DNA of 64,000 nucleotides from Curvibacter soli (GTDB taxonomy: Bacteria > Pseudomonadota > Gammaproteobacteria > Burkholderiales > Burkholderiaceae_C): positions 93,093 through 157,092 of the forward strand of contig NZ_JARGEN010000058.1 of assembly GCF_029211125.1 (NCBI RefSeq). Direction: 5' to 3'. This document shows, in pieces, positions 19,276-28,258 of the stretch (position 1 is its first letter; each line of letters begins with the position of its first letter). Made by a program: the position numbers and the translations under genes. The notes under the pieces were generated by a model. The model saw only the letters and a list, made by a program, of their open reading frames with translations, did no database searches and had not been told where the DNA came from.

Positions 19276-19796
19276 GTACTCCGCGGCGCGCCACCCAGCA
19301 GTTGCTGCTGCCGGTCAACCCCGTATTCATCTGGGTGAGCCTGGTCGTCGCGCTGGCTGTCAATATGCTGCCGCTGGGGCGCGCGGCGTGGCGGCCCGAT
19401 CTGCTGATGCTGCTGCTGCTGTTCTGGGGCGTGCACCAGCCGCTGCGTGTGGGCATGGGCGCTGCCTTCGCGTTCGGCCTGTGCATGGACGTGCAGCAGA
19501 CGGCGCTGCTGGGCCAGCATGCGCTCGCCTACGTCGCGCTGGTGTTCCTGGCCATCACCATCGAGCGGCGCCTGCTGTGGTTCAGCCTGGTCGCGCAGGC
19601 CGTGCAGGTGCTGCCGCTGTTTTTGGCGGCGCACGTGGTCGAGGTGCCCATCCGCATGCTTGCGGGCGGCGCGTTTCCGGGGCTGGACTTCCTGCTGGCG
19701 CCGCTGATCGAGGCCGCGCTGTGGCCGCTGGCCAGCCTGATCCTGCTGGCACCGCAGCGCCGCCCGCCCGACCGCGACGAGAACCGGCCGCTATGA
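19272..19796 (+). CDS. mreD: Rod shape-determining protein MreD
   Basis: Integral membrane component of the elongasome, 174 residues with five to six hydrophobic segments and the family-like FVWVSL/NMLPLG opening and DVQQTALLGQHALAYV stretch. Starts at GTG 19272, overlapping the mreC stop (GTGA), and its own stop overlaps the mrdA start (ATGA). Translational coupling along mreC-mreD-mrdA is therefore likely. Confidence 0.93.
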   Translation: MSTPRRATQQLLLPVNPVFIWVSLVVALAVNMLPLGRAAWRPDLLMLLLLFWGVHQPLRVGMGAAFAFGLCMDVQQTALLGQHALAYVALVFLAITIERRLLWFSLVAQAVQVLPLFLAAHVVEVPIRMLAGGAFPGLDFLLAPLIEAALWPLASLILLAPQRRPPDRDENRPL

Positions 19797-21736
19797 CCGA
19801 GCTGCGCAACGTCGAGGCCGACCTCTCGCGCTTTCGCATGCGCGTGTTCGTCGTCGCGCTGGTGGTGTGCGCCGCCTTCGGCCTGCTGGCGGCGCGGCTG
19901 GTGCATCTGCAGGTCACGCGCCATGAAGACCTGGCCGAGCAGGCCGAGAGCAACCGTACCGCCGTGGTGCCCATCGTGCCCAACCGCGGGCTCATCCTCG
20001 ACCGCAACGGCGTGGTGCTGGCCAGCAACTACTCGGCCTACACGCTGGAGATCACGCGCTCCAAGATCGACGACCTGGACGCCACCATCGACGCGCTGGC
20101 GCAGGTGGTGGACATCACGGCGCGCGACCGGCGCCGCTTCAAGAAGCTCATGGACGAATCCAGGAGCTTCGAGTCGCTGCCCATCCGCACCCGCCTGAGC
20201 GATCAGGAGGTGGCGCGCTTCGCGGCCCAGCGCTACCGCTTCCCCGGCGTGGAGATCAAGGCGCGGCTGTTCCGCAGCTATCCGTTCGGCGACCTGGCCA
20301 GCCACGTCATCGGCTACATCGGGCGCATCAACCAGGCCGAGAAGGCGCGCATCGACGAATCCGACGACGCCGCCAACTATCGCGGCACCGAGTACATCGG
20401 CAAGCTGGGCATCGAGCAGAGCTTCGAGCGGCAACTGCACGGCATCACCGGCGTGGAGCAGATGGAGACCTCTGCCGGCGGTCGCGCCGTGCGGCGGCTG
20501 GCGAGCCACCCGTCCACGCCGGGCCAGGCCGTCGTGCTTTCGCTCGACATCAAGCTCCAGAAGCTCGTCGAAGACTTGTTCGGTGACCGCCGCGGCGCGC
20601 TGGTAGCCATCGACCCGCGCAACGGCGAGGTGCTGGCCTTCGTCAGTAAGCCCACCTTCGACCCCAACCTGTTCGTCGACGGCATCGACCAGGAGAACTG
20701 GCAGGCACTCAACGAATCCATCGACCTGCCGCTGCTCAACCGGGCCCTGCGCGGCACCTACCCGCCGGGCTCCACCTACAAGCCCTTCATGGCCATGGCC
20801 GCGCTGCAGACCGGCAAGCGCTCGCCAAGCTTCATCGTCAACGACAACGCTTCATGGACCTTCGGCGGCCATACCTTCCGCAGCCACGGCGACATCGCGT
20901 TGGGCCCCGTGGACATGCACCGCGCCATCGTGCTGTCGAGCAACGTCTATTTCTATTCGCTCGCCAACGACCTGGGCGTGGACACCATCCACGACTTCAT
21001 GGCACCGCTGGGGTTCGGCCAGATCACCGGCATCGACATCAACGGTGAAGTGCGCGGCGTGTTGCCCAGCACCGAATGGAAACGCGACGCCTACAAGCGC
21101 CCCGAGCAGAAGAAGTGGTTCGCGGGCGAAACCATTTCGCTGGGCATCGGCCAGGGCTACAACAGCTTCACCATGCTGCAACTGGCGCATGCCACGGCCA
21201 CGCTGGCGGGCGGCGGCATGTCGTACACGCCGCACCTCGGGCTGGCGACGCAGGACCCGCTCACGCATGCGCGCACGCCGCTGCCGCAGCCCGCGCCGGC
21301 GGACCTGGGCTTCAAGCCCGAGAACGTCGCCATCGTGCGCCGGGCGCTCATTGGCGTGACGCAGGAGGGCACCTCCACGCGCGTGTTTGCGGGCGCGGGC
21401 TATCTCTCGGGCGGCAAGACCGGCACGGCCCAGGCCGTGACCATCGGCCAGAAGGAGAAGTACAACGGTGCCAAGCTCGAGGAGCACCAACGCGACCACG
21501 GCCTCTATATGGCCTTCGCGCCCGCCGACAACCCGCGCATTGCGCTGGCCGTGGTGGTCGAGAACGCCGGCTGGGGCGCCGGCGTGGCCGCGCCGATCGC
21601 GCGGCGCGTGTTCGACTACTGGCTGCTCGGCCAGTACCCGAGCGAGGAGGACATGGCCGCCACGCGCGAGGGCAAGTCCGCCGCGCCCATCGGCAAGCCG
21701 CGCAGCCTGGCCGACGTGGGACTGCCTGCGCCTTGA
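19793..21736 (+). CDS. mrdA: Penicillin-binding protein 2, elongation transpeptidase
   Basis: Class B PBP (647 residues) that crosslinks peptidoglycan during elongation, acting with RodA. One N-terminal membrane anchor (about 18-38), the pedestal domain with PNRGLILDRNGVVLASN, and the transpeptidase domain. The nucleophile S327 lies in PPGSTYKPF, SSN follows, and GGKTGTAQ (K542) closes the active site. All three motifs are present, so it should be functional. In many relatives rodA follows directly; here a convergent LysR gene lies next, so rodA must be elsewhere. Confidence 0.97.
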   Translation: MTELRNVEADLSRFRMRVFVVALVVCAAFGLLAARLVHLQVTRHEDLAEQAESNRTAVVPIVPNRGLILDRNGVVLASNYSAYTLEITRSKIDDLDATIDALAQVVDITARDRRRFKKLMDESRSFESLPIRTRLSDQEVARFAAQRYRFPGVEIKARLFRSYPFGDLASHVIGYIGRINQAEKARIDESDDAANYRGTEYIGKLGIEQSFERQLHGITGVEQMETSAGGRAVRRLASHPSTPGQAVVLSLDIKLQKLVEDLFGDRRGALVAIDPRNGEVLAFVSKPTFDPNLFVDGIDQENWQALNESIDLPLLNRALRGTYPPGSTYKPFMAMAALQTGKRSPSFIVNDNASWTFGGHTFRSHGDIALGPVDMHRAIVLSSNVYFYSLANDLGVDTIHDFMAPLGFGQITGIDINGEVRGVLPSTEWKRDAYKRPEQKKWFAGETISLGIGQGYNSFTMLQLAHATATLAGGGMSYTPHLGLATQDPLTHARTPLPQPAPADLGFKPENVAIVRRALIGVTQEGTSTRVFAGAGYLSGGKTGTAQAVTIGQKEKYNGAKLEEHQRDHGLYMAFAPADNPRIALAVVVENAGWGAGVAAPIARRVFDYWLLGQYPSEEDMAATREGKSAAPIGKPRSLADVGLPAP

Positions 21737-21780
21737 GCGTCTTGCCATCTGTGTACGGGGGGCGATGGCATGCCGGAAGC

Positions 21781-22680
21781 TCAAGCTCCAGTACCGGCCA
21801 TGATCTCCAGCGTTTCCCTGAAACGGCGCGCGGCCGGTGTTTCGGCCTGGGGCCGGTAGGCCAGGGCGATGCCGATTTCCACGGCCGACCCGTTGCCGTG
21901 CAATTGCTTGAAAACGACGTTGCGCGCCGTATGGCGCGCTGCCACCGAGGGCACCAGCGCCACGCCCATGCCACTCTCCACCAGGCTCACGACGGTCTGG
22001 ACCTGCACCGCTTCCTGCTGTACGCGCGGCAGGAAGCCCGCCTGCTGGCAGGCCAGCAATGCCGTGGCGTGCAGGCCAGGTACCTCGGTTGCACTGTAGA
22101 GAACGAACGGCTCCTGCGCGAGGTGGGAGAGCTGCAGCCGACGCCGCTGGACCAGCGGGCTGTGCTGGGGCAGCGCGGCCACGAACACGTCGCGCTCGAT
22201 CGGCACGACGCGGATCGCGCCGGCCTGCGCCAGCGGAAAGCGCAGCAGCCCCAGGTCGATGTCGCCCTTGTCGAGCAAGGCCATGATGCGGCTCGTCGTC
22301 GACTCGTGCAGCACGAGTTGCACCTGTGGATAGCGTTGGCGGAACAGTGGCATGGACTGCGGCATCAGTGCATAGGTGGCCGAGCCGACGAAGCCGATGC
22401 GCAGCGCCCCCGCCTCGCCGTTGGCCGCCGCCGCCGCCGTGCGGCCGAACTGCTCGGTATGGAACAGCGCGCGCCGCGCATTTTCGAGCGCCGCCGTGCC
22501 TGCGGCCGTGAGTTCGGTACCGCGGCGGGTACGTGCGAATAATTGCACACCGAGCTGTTCCTCCAGCTTGCGGATCGACGCCGACAGCGGCGGCTGCGCC
22601 ATGTGCAGCCGCTCGGCGGCGCGATGGTAGTTCAAGGTTTCGGCAAGCGCCACGAAATGGCGCAGTTGGCGCGTGTCCAT
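21781..22680 (-). CDS. LysR-family transcriptional regulator
   Basis: 299-residue regulator with an N-terminal winged helix-turn-helix (MDTRQLRHFVALAETLNYHRAAERLHMAQPPLS region, 1-60) and a C-terminal effector-binding domain containing GALRIGFVGSATYALMP and LLRFPLAQAG. Related CatR/CbnR-type regulators respond to aromatic or organic acids. It is divergent from the CoA transferase-MaoC-Bug cluster and is the obvious candidate to control it. Inverted repeats in the 98-bp gap could be its operator. Confidence 0.92.
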   Translation of the reverse strand: MDTRQLRHFVALAETLNYHRAAERLHMAQPPLSASIRKLEEQLGVQLFARTRRGTELTAAGTAALENARRALFHTEQFGRTAAAAANGEAGALRIGFVGSATYALMPQSMPLFRQRYPQVQLVLHESTTSRIMALLDKGDIDLGLLRFPLAQAGAIRVVPIERDVFVAALPQHSPLVQRRRLQLSHLAQEPFVLYSATEVPGLHATALLACQQAGFLPRVQQEAVQVQTVVSLVESGMGVALVPSVAARHTARNVVFKQLHGNGSAVEIGIALAYRPQAETPAARRFRETLEIMAGTGA

Positions 22681-22717
22681 TGATATTCCAGGAGTATCAC
22701 AGGGTGGAAAACAAATA

Positions 22718-22742
22718 TTAGACGAGATTGAAAGGCGTCTGA
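22718..22742. promoter_or_regulatory. Candidate LysR operator
   Basis: AGACG (22720-22724) and CGTCT (22736-22740) form an inverted repeat with 11 bases between, the T-N11-A-like spacing typical of LysR sites. A second inverted pair, TGATA and TATCA, lies at 22681-22699 next to the LysR start. Both fall in the divergent gap before the CoA transferase gene. Confidence 0.45.
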
Positions 22743-22778
22743 ATAATCAGCGGCTGCATAAGTTACAGAGACAAGGCC

Positions 22779-24014
22779 ATGCATCCTCTCCATGGCATCC
22801 GGGTCCTGGACCTGTCGGGCGTGGTCTTCGGGCCGCTGGCCAGCCAGGTGCTGGCTGACTACGGCGCCGAAGTCATCAAGATCGAGCCTCCCGAGGGCGA
22901 CTCCACGCGGCGCACCGGTCCGGCCGCCGAGCCGGGCATGGCTGCCATCTTCCTGGGCACCAACCGCAGCAAAAAGAGCGTTGTGCTGGATCTCAAGCAG
23001 CCTGCGGCACAGGCCGCGCTGCAGGCCCTGGTGGCGCAGACGGACGTGTTCATGCACAGCATGCGGCCCCAGAAGCTCGCCGCGCTCGGCATCGATCCCG
23101 GGCCGTTGCTGCAGCGGCATCCCCGCCTGGTCTATGCGGGTTTGCATGGCTTCGGGCAGGGTGGGCCGTATGCGGGGCGGCCCGCATACGACGACGTGGT
23201 GCAGGGCATGTCGGGCCTGGCCGCCCTGATGGAGCGCCAGACGGGCGAGGCGCGCTACCTGCCGACCATCGCGGCCGACAAGACCTGCGCGCTGGTGGCT
23301 GCCCATGCCATCCTGGCCGCGCTGTTGCGGCGCGAGCGCACGGGGCGCGGCGGCTTCGTCGAGATCCCGATGTTCGAGTCGATGGTGGCGTTCAACTTCG
23401 TCGAGCATTTCTACGGCCAGCATTTCGATCCGCCGCTGTCCGGGCCCGGCTATCCGCGCGTGCTCGCACCCTGGCGCCGCCCCTACCGCACGGCCGATGG
23501 CTACGTGGCCATGATGCCGTACACCGATGCGCACTGGCGGCGTTTCTTTGACGAGGTCGGCGCGCCCGAGATCGGCGCCGATCCGCGTTTCACCGACATC
23601 GCAGGCCGCACGAGCCACATCGGCGAGCTGTTGCAGATCGCGGGCGGCTTCGTCGCGCGCCATGGCACGGCGCACTGGCTGGCCGCATGCGAGCGGCTGG
23701 AGATCCCGGCGGCGCCCATCATGCGACTGGAGGATCTCCCTGGCGATCCGCATCTCGCAGCCACGGGTTTTTTCGCCACGCTTGACGACCCGGGCATGGG
23801 TCGGCTGCACTTTCCCGGCGTGCCGGTGCGCTTCGACGGCGTCCGCCCCGGCGTGGGCATGCCGCCGCGCCTGGGCGAACACACGCGCGGCGTCCTCGAG
23901 GCGGCCGGCCTGGCGGCCGGCGACGTGCAGGCCCTGATCGACAGCGGCGCAGCCCGCCAGCACGGCACGCATCCCGAAACCACCGATCCGAACCCGGAGA
24001 ACCCGCCGACATGA
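22779..24014 (+). CDS. CaiB/BaiF-family (class III) CoA transferase
   Basis: 411-residue cytoplasmic enzyme that moves CoA between carboxylic acids. It starts MHPLHGIRVLDLSGVVFGPLASQVLADYGAEVIKIE, typical of the family. The KSVVLDLKQPAAQAALQAL segment and the DVVQGMSGLAALM stretch follow, and the conserved catalytic Asp region lies around AGRPAYDDVVQG. Paired with a MaoC-type protein by a four-base overlap and followed by a Bug binding protein, this suggests breakdown of an imported carboxylate, for example a dicarboxylate or branched acid. The exact substrate is unknown. Confidence 0.92.
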   Translation: MHPLHGIRVLDLSGVVFGPLASQVLADYGAEVIKIEPPEGDSTRRTGPAAEPGMAAIFLGTNRSKKSVVLDLKQPAAQAALQALVAQTDVFMHSMRPQKLAALGIDPGPLLQRHPRLVYAGLHGFGQGGPYAGRPAYDDVVQGMSGLAALMERQTGEARYLPTIAADKTCALVAAHAILAALLRRERTGRGGFVEIPMFESMVAFNFVEHFYGQHFDPPLSGPGYPRVLAPWRRPYRTADGYVAMMPYTDAHWRRFFDEVGAPEIGADPRFTDIAGRTSHIGELLQIAGGFVARHGTAHWLAACERLEIPAAPIMRLEDLPGDPHLAATGFFATLDDPGMGRLHFPGVPVRFDGVRPGVGMPPRLGEHTRGVLEAAGLAAGDVQALIDSGAARQHGTHPETTDPNPENPPT

Positions 24015-24496
24015 GCGCTACCGCACCACCAGCCCTCGATTCCACCCTGCCCCAGCTCGGGCGCGGCTTCGTCTGGCAGGACCTTGCCGTGGGCCAGCGC
24101 CTGCGCACCTTCCGCCGCACCGTGACCGAGACAGACCTCGTCAATTTCATCGGTGTGACCGGCATGCTCGAAGCCATCTTCATCGAGGAGGGCTATGCGG
24201 GCGGCGCGATCACGGGCAGGCCCGTGCCCGCCGCACTGACCTACAGCCTCATCGAGGGCTTCCTGCTGCAGACCATGATCCAGGGCACGGGCCTGGCGAT
24301 GCTGGAGCTCAGCCAGAAGATCCATGGCCCCGTGCGCGTAGGCGACAGCATCGAGGCCATGGTCGAGGTCACTGGCATCCGTCCCACCTCGCAGGGCGGG
24401 CGGGCCGTGGTCACGTCGAGGATCGACGTCTTCAACCAGCGTGCCGAAGCCGTCATGACCTACGTCGCCACGCGGCTGCTGGCTGGCCGCACGTAG
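24011..24496 (+). CDS. MaoC-family (hot-dog) dehydratase-like protein
   Basis: 161 residues with the MaoC dehydratase fold. FRRTVTETDLVNFIGVTG is the start of the hydratase motif region and ALTYSLIEGFLLQ follows, then the VGDSIEAMVEVTGIRPTSQGGRAVVTSRIDVFNQ closing strand set. Likely hydrates or dehydrates an acyl-CoA made by the neighbouring CoA transferase. Start ATG overlaps the transferase stop (ATGA). Confidence 0.85.
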   Translation: MSATAPPALDSTLPQLGRGFVWQDLAVGQRLRTFRRTVTETDLVNFIGVTGMLEAIFIEEGYAGGAITGRPVPAALTYSLIEGFLLQTMIQGTGLAMLELSQKIHGPVRVGDSIEAMVEVTGIRPTSQGGRAVVTSRIDVFNQRAEAVMTYVATRLLAGRT

Positions 24497-24543
24497 GCGC
24501 GGTGCCGCGCATCGTTCATTCTCACCCTTCAAAGGAGACATTC

Positions 24544-25551
24544 ATGGAACATTCCCTGCCCTTGCCTGCCGCGCGTCGGCACCTGTTGGCGCTGGCCGCG
24601 GCCATGCTGGCCACAGCCCTTGCGGGGCCGGCCGCGCAGGCCCAGGGCGCCGCAGCCTGGCCGGCCAAGCCCATCACGCTCATCGTGCCGTTCCCGCCGG
24701 GCGGGCCGACCGACCTCGTTGCGCGCGTGCTGGGCCAGCAGCTTTCGGAGCAGTTGGGTCAGCCGGTCATCGTCGATAACCGCCCCGGTGCCAATGGCAA
24801 CATCGGCAATGGCATGGTGGCCAAGGCTGCGCCCGACGGCTACACCGTGCTCTACAACACCTCGTCGATCGCGCTGAGCCCGGCGCTCTACAAGCACATG
24901 ACCTACGACGTGCAGCGCGATCTCGCGCCGGTGGCGCTCACGGCCGTGGTGCCGCTGGCGCTGGTGGTCCATCCCTCGGTGCCTGCCAGCAACGTCAAGG
25001 AGTTCATCGCCTATGCCAAGGCGCAGGGCGGCAAGCTGTCCTACGGGTCGGCCGGCAACGGCAATGTGACCCATCTCACCGCCTTCCAGTTCGTGCGCAA
25101 TGCAGGGATCGACGCCGTGCACGTGCCCTACCGCGGCAGCGCGCCGGCCGACGTGGACCTGGTCGCCGGCCAGATCAGCTTCCTGACCGACACCATCAAC
25201 TCGGTCGCGCCGTTCGTGCGCGACAAACGCCTGAAGATCCTCGCCGTCACGACGGCCAAGCGCATCTCGCTGTTCCCCGACGTTCCCACGCTGGCCGAGT
25301 CGGGCATGCCCGGCTTCGAGGCCGGCGCGTGGCAGGGCGTGATGGTGCCCGCGGGCACGCCGCGCCCCATCATCAACCGCCTCAATACCGAGATTCTCAA
25401 GGCGCTGAAGACGCCGGCCGTCCTGGAGAAGCTTGCTTTGCAGGGGGCCGAGCCGCTGTCGTCCACGCCCGATGAATATGGCACCTACCTGAAGGCGGAG
25501 CTCGCGCGCTGGGCTGGCGTCGTGAAGGCCACGGGCGTCACGCTGGAGTGA
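24544..25551 (+). CDS. Bug-type (TctC) periplasmic solute-binding protein
   Basis: 335-residue exported binding protein of the tripartite tricarboxylate family, which is hugely expanded in Comamonadaceae. Signal peptide 1-34 (RRHLLALAAAMLATALAG, cleavage after AQA). The mature part opens WPAKPITLIVPFPPGGPTDLVAR, and carries DNRPGANGNIGNGMVAKAAPDGYT plus the YRGSAPADVDLVAGQI segment. ATG 24544 is supported by AAAGGAGA five bases upstream. No TctA/TctB membrane genes adjoin, so it is an orphan, possibly working with a permease elsewhere or as a sensor. Confidence 0.95.
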   Translation: MEHSLPLPAARRHLLALAAAMLATALAGPAAQAQGAAAWPAKPITLIVPFPPGGPTDLVARVLGQQLSEQLGQPVIVDNRPGANGNIGNGMVAKAAPDGYTVLYNTSSIALSPALYKHMTYDVQRDLAPVALTAVVPLALVVHPSVPASNVKEFIAYAKAQGGKLSYGSAGNGNVTHLTAFQFVRNAGIDAVHVPYRGSAPADVDLVAGQISFLTDTINSVAPFVRDKRLKILAVTTAKRISLFPDVPTLAESGMPGFEAGAWQGVMVPAGTPRPIINRLNTEILKALKTPAVLEKLALQGAEPLSSTPDEYGTYLKAELARWAGVVKATGVTLE

Positions 25552-25596
25552 TCGGGGGCCGCACGCGTCGGCCTGCCGTGCAACGGGTCAGGCGAC

Positions 25597-25881
25597 ACGA
25601 CGGCGACCACCCGGGCGCCCACGAATGCACCGGCAAAGCCCGCACCAGCAGCGGGCAGCATGGTGCGCCAGCGGATCGTCACGCGCCGGCTGAACTGCCA
25701 GGTCGCCAGGGCGGTGCCCCATATTGAGGCGCTTTTGTTCACGCCGAACAGCGTTGCGGGGTGTGCCTGATGGAAGGTGGCGAACAGCGCGGGGACCAGA
25801 CAGAGCCAGACCGCCGCCGCCAACGATGGCGTCGACGAAACCCGCCAGCAGCGAGGCCGGCGCCACGACGAGCAAATCCAT
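25597..25881 (-). pseudogene. TauE/SafE-family permease, frameshifted N-terminal fragment
   Basis: Starts MDLLVVAPASLLAGFVDAIVGGGG, the hallmark of TauE/SafE sulfite/anion exporters. It then shifts frame near 25800 into VPALFATFHQAHPATLFGVNKSASIWGTALATW and continues through the RWRTMLPAAGAGFAGAFVGARVV segment. Similarity ends near 25600, so only about 90 of the usual 250 residues remain. Broken by at least one frameshift and a 3' deletion joined to the end of the Bug gene region. Confidence 0.82.
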
Positions 25882-25906
25882 GCGCCGATTGTCGCAGGCG
25901 CAAGGT

Positions 25907-25955
25907 GCTACATATTTGATAGCTTATGGCGCAGGTGAATAGGGCGCTGGAGGCC
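25907..25955 (-). repeat. dispersed 49-bp repeat, copy F
   Basis: Read on the minus strand it begins GGCCTCCAGCGCCC, has AAGCTATCAA in the middle and ends GTAGC. Intergenic copy, upstream of the dead TauE gene and in the long leader before amtB. Confidence 0.78.
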
Positions 25956-26113
25956 GAAAAGACCAAGAAAAAGGCACCGGGATCGCCGATGCCTGAAGGA
26001 AATGGGGTGTCTCGTTGCGGACGCCTGAAATTTTGTACTTGTGTTGCAGTCTCCTCGGTTCCCCGCCCCCGCAGGCTGCTGGGCCTGCTGCGAGTGGTAT
26101 GAATTTATACCGA

Positions 26114-26130
26114 TGCGCACTTTTAGTGCA
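26114..26130. promoter_or_regulatory. Candidate NtrC-binding site upstream of amtB
   Basis: TGCGCACTTTTAGTGCA resembles the NtrC consensus TGCACY-N5-RGTGCA, matching at all but two defined positions. It lies about 40 bp upstream of a sigma-54-type promoter, where nitrogen-control activators usually bind. Confidence 0.5.
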
Positions 26131-26167
26131 TTGGGGATTTCCCACCCCGCTATGGCTTATGTGCCGC

Positions 26168-26183
26168 TGGCATGACTTATGCA
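26168..26183 (+). promoter_or_regulatory. Sigma-54-type promoter of amtB
   Basis: TGGCATGACTTATGCA has the invariant GG and GC (26169-26170 and 26181-26182) ten bases apart, the diagnostic -24/-12 spacing. Transcription would begin near 26194, giving a leader of about 26 bases before the ATG at 26220. This fits nitrogen-limited expression of amtB. Confidence 0.65.
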
Positions 26184-26219
26184 GCTATGCCGCATAGGTT
26201 AGTAACGAACGGGAACAAC

Positions 26220-27581
26220 ATGCGGTTAGGACTTCGCAAGGCCCTTCTGGCAGCCGGATCCTGGGGCCTCCACACCCTCGTTTGGGCGCAGACGGAGGCT
26301 TCCGCCCAGGCTCCCGCAGTCGCCGCCGCCGTCGCACCCAGTCAGCCTGCCCTGGTGCTGCAGTCGGGCATCAATGGCGCCGACACGGCGTGGATGATCG
26401 TCGCCACGGCGCTCGTGCTGCTGATGACCGTGCCCGGCTTGGCATTGTTCTATGCCGGCATGGTGCGGCGCAAGAACGTGCTCAATACGATGGCCTGCGT
26501 GCTGGCCGTCACCACACTCGTGACCATCCTCTGGTACGCCGTCGGCTACTCGTGGGCCTTCACGCCTGGCAACGGCTGGATCGGCGGCGGCCAGCGCCTG
26601 TGGTTCAGCGGGCTCGACTACATGAAGGACGCGGGCAAGGTCGCGGTGAGCCATGTCGCGCCCAACATCCCTGAATCGGTCTATTCGATGTTCCAACTGA
26701 CCTTCGCGATCATCACGCCCGCGCTCATCGCTGGCGCGTTCGTGGAGCGCATGCGCTTTGCCGCCATGCTCTGGTTCATTGGACTGTGGTCGCTGTTCGT
26801 CTATGCGCCGGTGGCCCACTGGGTCTGGGAGCCGGGCGGCTGGCTGGCGCAGATGGGCGCGCTCGACTTCGCGGGCGGCTCGGTCGTGCACATCAACGCC
26901 GGCATCGCCGGGCTGGTCTGCGCCTACGTGCTCGGCCCGCGCAAGGGCTACGGGCGCGAGCCGTTCGAGCCGTTCAACCTCGGCTTCACCATGACCGGCG
27001 CCTCGCTGCTGTGGGTAGGCTGGTTCGGCTTCAACGCCGGCTCCGCCGTTGCCGCCGATGGCCGCGCCGGGCTGGCGATGGCCGTCACGCACATCGCGGC
27101 GGCGGCGGCATCCCTCTCGTGGATGTTCGGCGAATGGGTCATGCGCCGTCGCCCGTCGCTGCTCGGCATGAGTTCGGGCGTGGTGGCCGGGCTCGTCGCC
27201 ATCACGCCGGCCTCGGGCTTCGTGTCGCCGCGCGCCGCGCTGGTCATCGGCATCGTCGCCGGGCTGGCCTGCTACTGGGGTGCCACCGGGCTCAAGCGCC
27301 TGCTGCGCGCCGACGATTCGCTCGACGTGTTTGGCGTGCACGGCATCGGCGGCATCGTCGGCTGCATACTCACCGGCGTGTTCGCGAGCAAGGACATTTC
27401 GGGCGCCGAGGGGCATGTCCTCGTCCAGATCGTCGATGCCGGCGCGGTGCTCATCTACAGCGGCGTCGGCACCGCCGTGCTGCTTTGGGTAACGAAGCTG
27501 CTCGTGGGCCTGCGCGTGGACGAGGATTCCGAGCTCAATGGCCTGGACATCTCCCAGCACCGCGAGCGCCTGGGCGGCTGA
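26220..27581 (+). CDS. amtB: Ammonium transporter, Amt family
   Basis: Inner-membrane ammonium channel of 453 residues with a cleavable signal-like N-terminus (to about WAQ-T) and eleven membrane helices. Conserved parts are the GADTAWMIVATALVLLMTVPGLALFY segment, HVAPNIPESVYSMFQ, DFAGGSVVHINAGIAGLVCA with the pore His, and FGVHGIGGIVGCILTGVFA. The chosen ATG 26220 lies just after a sigma-54 promoter; an ATG at 26172 falls inside that promoter and is rejected. No glnK gene precedes it, unlike the common glnK-amtB pair. Confidence 0.97.
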   Translation: MRLGLRKALLAAGSWGLHTLVWAQTEASAQAPAVAAAVAPSQPALVLQSGINGADTAWMIVATALVLLMTVPGLALFYAGMVRRKNVLNTMACVLAVTTLVTILWYAVGYSWAFTPGNGWIGGGQRLWFSGLDYMKDAGKVAVSHVAPNIPESVYSMFQLTFAIITPALIAGAFVERMRFAAMLWFIGLWSLFVYAPVAHWVWEPGGWLAQMGALDFAGGSVVHINAGIAGLVCAYVLGPRKGYGREPFEPFNLGFTMTGASLLWVGWFGFNAGSAVAADGRAGLAMAVTHIAAAAASLSWMFGEWVMRRRPSLLGMSSGVVAGLVAITPASGFVSPRAALVIGIVAGLACYWGATGLKRLLRADDSLDVFGVHGIGGIVGCILTGVFASKDISGAEGHVLVQIVDAGAVLIYSGVGTAVLLWVTKLLVGLRVDEDSELNGLDISQHRERLGG

Positions 27582-27687
27582 GAGTTGAATGCCGGGGCGT
27601 CGCCTGCCGTACAACGACTACCTGCATGGAAACGGCACGCGCCCTGGGTTCGGTTTTTGCATCTCGCGCACAAGGGGCTAGACAACC

Positions 27688-28107
27688 ATGACCGACAGTG
27701 ACCGCCTCGCCATTGCGGCGCACCTGCACGTGCTGCTGCGCCGCAAGACCGGACGGGTGACCGACACCGAGTGGATGGCCGCCAATGGCGAATACGCCGC
27801 CGAGGTCGTGCGCTTCTCACGCGCCAAGGCGGCGGAAGACAACCTTCCCGAGCTGGCCGAATGGGCAGCCAAGCTGGAGCAGGTCATGGCCGAGCCGCGC
27901 GCCGCGCGCCGTGCCCCGCTGCTGCAGGAAGCCGCAGCCGTCTTGCACAACGCGCGTCCGGCGGGGGGCGCATCGCCATCGGCAGGCGAGCCAGGCCACA
28001 GCAGCTTCGGCCATTCGGTGTCGGGCGGCGACTCCACCTTCGGCAGCCAGGCCGACGCGGCCAAGCGCGATCCCAATTCGCCGCGCTACGTCGGCGGCCT
28101 GCGCTGA
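27688..28107 (+). CDS. Conserved hypothetical protein, likely cytoplasmic
   Basis: 139 residues, not recognised. The N-terminal 90 residues are helical and charged (HLHVLLRRKTGRVTDTEWM, RAKAAEDNLPELAEWAAKLEQ). The C-terminal 45 are Gly/Ser-rich and end SQADAAKRDPNSPRYVGGLR. No signal peptide, membrane segment or metal motif. ATG 27688 is preceded by GGGGCTAGACAACC, so a weak ribosome-binding site. It lies between amtB and rlmL on the same strand; good codon use and GC-rich third positions support a real gene. Confidence 0.6.
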   Translation: MTDSDRLAIAAHLHVLLRRKTGRVTDTEWMAANGEYAAEVVRFSRAKAAEDNLPELAEWAAKLEQVMAEPRAARRAPLLQEAAAVLHNARPAGGASPSAGEPGHSSFGHSVSGGDSTFGSQADAAKRDPNSPRYVGGLR

Positions 28108-28258
28108 GCCCCGGCGCCGGCAGCGTGAGCAAGGCCGGGCCGCCGCCCGGGATGCGGCGCAGCGCGAGGTCGTCCGGCCCCTGTCCCCGCACGGCGGCCA
28201 ACTGGGCCTGGCCTGCGCGGCGGGGCGGCAATGGAGGGGGCTGTATCCTGCGAGCTTC

